7,397 nucleotides of DNA from an uncultured beta proteobacterium (GTDB taxonomy: Bacteria > Pseudomonadota > Gammaproteobacteria > Burkholderiales > Burkholderiaceae): NCBI GenBank assembly GCA_903835865.1, contig CAILON010000255.1, positions 1-7,397 on the forward strand. Direction: 5' to 3'. Under the pieces are notes generated by a model. It did no database searches and was not told where the DNA came from. It worked only from the letters and a program-made list of their open reading frames with translations. The translations under genes were made by a program, and so were the position numbers. This document shows, piece by piece, positions 4,991 through 7,397 of the stretch; within the stretch, counting starts at the first letter, position 1, and each line of letters begins with the position of its first letter.

Positions 4991-6748
4991 ATGACAAGCT
5001 CAAACGAAAACGATTCCTCTCCGGTAGTAAATCCATCGGCAACCCCCACCAATTCAGAAGGTGCACCGTCTCAAGATGGCGGTGCTAAGTCTGAAGGTCG
5101 CGAGGGTGGCGAACGCCGTCCACGTCGCCCAGGAACAGGCAAACACCCATTTAACAAAAAACGATCTTTCAATAAAGATAAGCCGCGTCGTGAAGGCGAT
5201 TCCTCTGGCCCTCCTAGAGAAAGTGGCGGAAATCATTCAGCTAAGCTAGCTCCAAATCCTGCTGATATAGAAGCTCTATTTGCTTCTGTAGTCTCAGGTG
5301 AATTTGATGCAGCATTAGACGCCCCAGAGGCATTAGAGACAAAAAATCCTGATGGTTTAGATGAGAGCGAGATCTCACATCAAACTGGTGCAGAGCGTCG
5401 TGCGCAGCGAGCTCAGCGCTCTAGTGATGATGAAGATTCTGATGTTCCAACAGAAGAAGAGATGAGTAGTTTGCAATTTGCCAACGTGGATGAATTGCCG
5501 CTGAGTATGCGCGATGAAGTTTGGTCTGACTTAGATGGTCTTGATGATGATGCTGATGATGAAGATACAGTCAAGCTGCATAAAGTGTTGGCTGATGTCG
5601 GCATGGGATCACGACGTGATATGGAAGACTTGATTATTCAAGGTCGCGTATCTGTTAATGCTCTTCCAGCACATATCGGTCAACGTATTGGACCGACAGA
5701 TCAAGTTCGCATCAATGGCAAGCCAGTTCATCGCAAGATCCAGACTAAGCCGCCACGCGTCATCATGTATCACAAACCCTCTGGTGAAATTGTGAGTCAG
5801 TCCGATCCAGAAGGTCGTCCAACTGTATTTGATCGTTTGCCAAAGCCGCGTCAAGGACGTTGGATCGCAGTAGGTCGCTTGGACTTTAATACCGAAGGTC
5901 TTTTGTTATTCACGACCTCTGGCGAGTTGGCAAATCGCTTGATGCATCCACGTTATGGTGTTGAGCGTGAATACGCTGTGCGTATTCTGGGTGAGTTGAG
6001 TCAAGAAAACACAGCGCAATTAAAGAGCGGCATTACGCTCGATGATGGCCAAGCTAAATTCTTACGCCTAGCGATGGGTGGTGGTGAAGGTGCCAACCGT
6101 TGGTACCACGTTGCATTAAGTGAGGGGCGTAATCGCGAAGTGCGTCGTATGTTTGAAGCGGTTGGCCATACGGTATCTCGCTTAATCCGAACTCGTTATG
6201 GCATTTTCTTATTACCTCCTCGCTTGAGGCGGGGGAAATGGGAAGAGATTGAGGCTGGCGGTATCTATAACTTGATGAAGTCTGCGGGTTTGAAGATGCC
6301 TCAGCCGCACGATAAAGGCCGCAATCCAAACTCACAAGGTCGTGATCGTCACTCCACTCCAAGTGGTGACTTTCAGCCAGACCCAATGCAAACCTCTGTT
6401 TCTTATTGGGGCTCACGTGATGCGCTGACCCTCGCAAGTGGTCACAATGGTCTAACCCATCAAGGGCGGGGCGGTAAACCAGGCGGTGGCTCAGTCGAGG
6501 GGCGCGGACCTTTCCGAGGACGTACTCAGGGCGGTAGACCTGGTCAAGGCGGCCAGGGTGGACAAGGCGGTCAGGGTGGACAGGGGCAAAATCGCAATAA
6601 AGCGAACAAAGTGCACCATGGGCAGTCTGCATTTGTGACAGCTAACCCACAAAGTCCAGGAAACGGGCCTAAAAGAAGCGCACCAAAAGGGAGAAAACCC
6701 TTCATTAAGGGTCCGAGAAAGCCTCGAAACCCTGGCGAAAGCTTCTGA
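4991..6748 (+). CDS. rluB: 23S rRNA pseudouridine synthase RluB with long charged tails
   Basis: This enzyme of the RsuA/RluB/RluE/RluF family isomerises a uridine in 23S rRNA (U2605 in E. coli numbering for RluB). An S4 RNA-binding domain lies at about residues 194-250 ([20 protein letters not shown]), followed by the catalytic domain at about 255-430 with the signature [13 protein letters not shown] and catalytic aspartate 298. The later [20 protein letters not shown] segment is also typical. E. coli RluB has about 290 residues; this protein has 585. The N-terminal 190 residues hold a basic patch (about 36-70) and then very acidic clusters (about 145-155 and 180-193). The tail after about 440 is basic and rich in Gly, Arg and Gln, including five GQG units. 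Both tails look disordered and may add RNA or ribosome binding; that is inference. RluB is preferred over RluF or RluE from the sequence match and the scpB neighbour. The ATG follows scpB by 6 bp with no clear Shine-Dalgarno, so translational coupling is likely. Confidence 0.93.
   Translation: MTSSNENDSSPVVNPSATPTNSEGAPSQDGGAKSEGREGGERRPRRPGTGKHPFNKKRSFNKDKPRREGDSSGPPRESGGNHSAKLAPNPADIEALFASVVSGEFDAALDAPEALETKNPDGLDESEISHQTGAERRAQRAQRSSDDEDSDVPTEEEMSSLQFANVDELPLSMRDEVWSDLDGLDDDADDEDTVKLHKVLADVGMGSRRDMEDLIIQGRVSVNALPAHIGQRIGPTDQVRINGKPVHRKIQTKPPRVIMYHKPSGEIVSQSDPEGRPTVFDRLPKPRQGRWIAVGRLDFNTEGLLLFTTSGELANRLMHPRYGVEREYAVRILGELSQENTAQLKSGITLDDGQAKFLRLAMGGGEGANRWYHVALSEGRNREVRRMFEAVGHTVSRLIRTRYGIFLLPPRLRRGKWEEIEAGGIYNLMKSAGLKMPQPHDKGRNPNSQGRDRHSTPSGDFQPDPMQTSVSYWGSRDALTLASGHNGLTHQGRGGKPGGGSVEGRGPFRGRTQGGRPGQGGQGGQGGQGGQGQNRNKANKVHHGQSAFVTANPQSPGNGPKRSAPKGRKPFIKGPRKPRNPGESF
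6542..6586 (+). repeat. Five tandem 9-bp units encoding Gly-Gln-Gly in rluB
   Basis: Five consecutive 9-base units of the form GGN-CAR-GGN encode GQG five times (residues 518-532), followed directly by one more Gln codon. Units 2 and 4 (GGCCAGGGT, GGTCAGGGT) and units 1 and 3 (GGTCAAGGC, GGACAAGGC) are nearly alike, suggesting growth by 18-base duplication. The in-frame unit length allows expansion without breaking the gene. Confidence 0.85.
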
Positions 6749-6775
6749 TCTCTAATAGTTTTCCCCTAAATCGGC

Positions 6776-6781
6776 TATAAT
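6776..6781 (+). promoter_or_regulatory. Candidate -10 element of a rimP leader promoter
   Basis: A perfect TATAAT lies 27 bp after the rluB stop. The base pattern 17 bp upstream (TAATAG, 6753-6758) is a poor -35, so only the -10 is marked. Transcription would start near 6788 and produce a leader of about 135 bases before rimP. Confidence 0.45.
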
Positions 6782-6787
6782 TTTGGT

Positions 6788-6897
6788 CTTATTGCAGATT
6801 TCTGCAGTTTTTAGTTGTTACCGACTGATGTTGCGATCAACGTAAGTCGGCCTGTTCTGAATTTCGAGAATATGGGCTTTGAAGCCCATTTTTTTTT
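6788..6897 (+). ncRNA. Structured leader upstream of rimP ending in a terminator (candidate attenuator)
   Basis: Three hairpins lie in this 110-base stretch. The first is TGCAG-ATTT-CTGCA (6793-6806), followed by five T. The second is long: CCGACT (6821-6826) pairs with AGTCGG (6845-6850), and after one G-A mismatch ATGTTG pairs with CAACGT around the loop CGAT. The third is the terminator at 6872-6897. With the TATAAT upstream and rimP starting 25 bases beyond, this has the layout of a transcription attenuator, or of a short RNA that ends before rimP. A rimP leader with a premature terminator has been described in enterobacteria; I cannot say that this one is homologous. No clear antiterminator pairing was found by eye. 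Confidence 0.5.
6872..6897 (+). terminator. Intrinsic terminator between rluB and rimP
   Basis: ATGGGCT and AGCCCAT form a perfect 7-bp GC-rich stem around the loop TTGA (6872-6889), followed without a gap by T through 6897. This is a textbook Rho-independent terminator. It can end the scpB-rluB transcript, and it also stands in the path of any transcript starting at the TATAAT of 6776, so it would limit entry into rimP. Confidence 0.88.
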
Positions 6898-6911
6898 GCC
6901 AATTTGGCATG

Positions 6912-6917
6912 AAGGGA
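6912..6917 (+). promoter_or_regulatory. Ribosome binding site deciding the GTG start of rimP
   Basis: AAGGGA lies four bases before the GTG at 6922 and makes that codon the start, although a nearby ATG at 6909 exists in another frame. It is one of only two good Shine-Dalgarno sequences in the window. Confidence 0.7.
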
Positions 6918-6921
6918 AGTC

Positions 6922-7397
6922 GTGAAGGATCAGCAGGTTATTTCTGCAGAGCTGGAAAACTTAGGCTACACGTTAGTTGAGATTGAGCGTGAAGCCGGAG
7001 GATTGCTGCGCGTCACGATCGAAAACCCTGATTACGAGCGCTTAATTAATGTTCTCGATTGTGAAAAGGTAAGTCATCAGCTGAGCTATTCGTTGCCAGT
7101 TGAGAACATTCCTTATGAACGTCTTGAGATTTCTTCACCAGGTTTAGATCGCCCAGTGAAGTCAGCAGCGGATTTTGAGCGCTTTGCCGGAATGGAAGTG
7201 GATTTGAAATTGCGGGTAGCAGTTGGAGCTCGCAAGAATTTTCGTGGTGTGTTGCAAGGTTTGCTGAGTGGTGAATTAAATTCACCTGATGCGAAATTTG
7301 GTTTGGAGTTTGAGGGTGCTGATGGTCAGCCCTCTCAATTGGAGTTTTCTTTGGCCGAGGTCGATAAGACTCGGTTGGTCCCTGTTATTGATTTCAA
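6922..7397 (+). CDS. rimP: Ribosome maturation factor RimP (3' end cut by window)
   Basis: RimP is a cytoplasmic factor that binds the small ribosomal subunit and helps its late assembly. Starting at the GTG, 158 codons are open to the window edge. The N-terminal domain is recognised by the start LENLGYTLVEIEREAGGLLR, the VLDCEKVSHQLS segment and the strongly conserved LEISSPGLDRPVKSAADFER motif (about residues 71-90); the smaller C-terminal domain follows and ends with VDKTRLVPVIDF, close to the usual C-terminus. Homologues are about 150-170 residues, so only a few residues and the stop are missing. The gene is normally first in the rimP-nusA-infB operon; nusA would be expected just to the right. 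It is preceded by a hairpin leader with an intrinsic terminator, which suggests control of read-through into this operon. Confidence 0.93.
   Translation, partial: MKDQQVISAELENLGYTLVEIEREAGGLLRVTIENPDYERLINVLDCEKVSHQLSYSLPVENIPYERLEISSPGLDRPVKSAADFERFAGMEVDLKLRVAVGARKNFRGVLQGLLSGELNSPDAKFGLEFEGADGQPSQLEFSLAEVDKTRLVPVIDF

Noticed and set aside
6054..6632. Long 192-codon open frame on the minus strand inside rluB
   Set aside because: It lies fully opposite a clear pseudouridine synthase gene, has no ribosome site or recognisable domain, and its composition follows from the codon pattern of the sense gene.
6793..6812. First small hairpin after the TATAAT as a terminator
   Set aside because: Only 5 bp of stem and five T interrupted soon after; too weak compared with the 6872-6897 terminator. 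Kept only as part of the leader structure.
7046..7285. 79-codon minus-strand open frame opposite rimP
   Set aside because: The plus strand encodes conserved RimP motifs in the same region; the minus frame shows no family resemblance.
1..7397. Defence island, mobile element, CRISPR array or new multi-gene system
   Set aside because: All genes are recognisable transport, envelope or housekeeping genes with similar base composition; no transposase, integrase, direct-repeat array, or toxin-antitoxin pair is visible.

Overview
The window looks like a stretch of core chromosome from a betaproteobacterium of the Burkholderiales, most likely Polynucleobacter or a close relative. That assignment is inference: it rests on protein wording (YejEF, ScpB, RluB with very long tails, RimP), on the order scpB-rluB-rimP that I recall from this group, and on a moderate base composition that looks lower in GC than Burkholderia or Ralstonia. 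No search was run.

Layout. Positions 1-2375 (+) hold the end of a peptide/oligopeptide ABC importer operon: the C-terminal two thirds of a YejE-type permease, overlapping by 4 bp with a complete double ATPase of YejF type. The upstream yejA and yejB genes expected for such an importer would lie outside the window. A 137-bp gap follows, then an exported NlpC/P60-fold protein (2513-3166, +) whose catalytic cysteine position is glycine. A patatin-like phospholipase with a Tat-like lipoprotein signal lies on the minus strand (3152-4069) and overlaps that gene tail to tail by 15 bp. A 192-bp divergent intergenic region (4070-4261) contains a perfect TATAAT, a long hairpin just downstream of it and a palindrome just before scpB. 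scpB (4262-4984) and rluB (4991-6748) form a tight plus-strand pair: chromosome segregation/condensation, and 23S rRNA pseudouridylation. A 173-bp leader region with a -10 element, two hairpins and a strong intrinsic terminator precedes rimP (GTG start at 6922), which runs off the right edge just short of its expected end.

How the genes work together. YejE and YejF are parts of one transporter. The NlpC/P60 protein and the patatin are both predicted to act in the cell envelope but are not co-transcribed. ScpB-RluB-RimP are housekeeping genes; rimP normally leads the rimP-nusA-infB translation/transcription operon, and the hairpin-plus-terminator leader suggests that entry into it is attenuated.

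I see no mobile element, CRISPR array, phage gene, tRNA or rRNA. The most notable points are the apparent pseudo-peptidase (Cys to Gly), the rimP leader with its terminator, the structured scpB leader, and the repeated absence of Shine-Dalgarno sequences in the middle of the window. I did not find a convincing new multi-gene system here.
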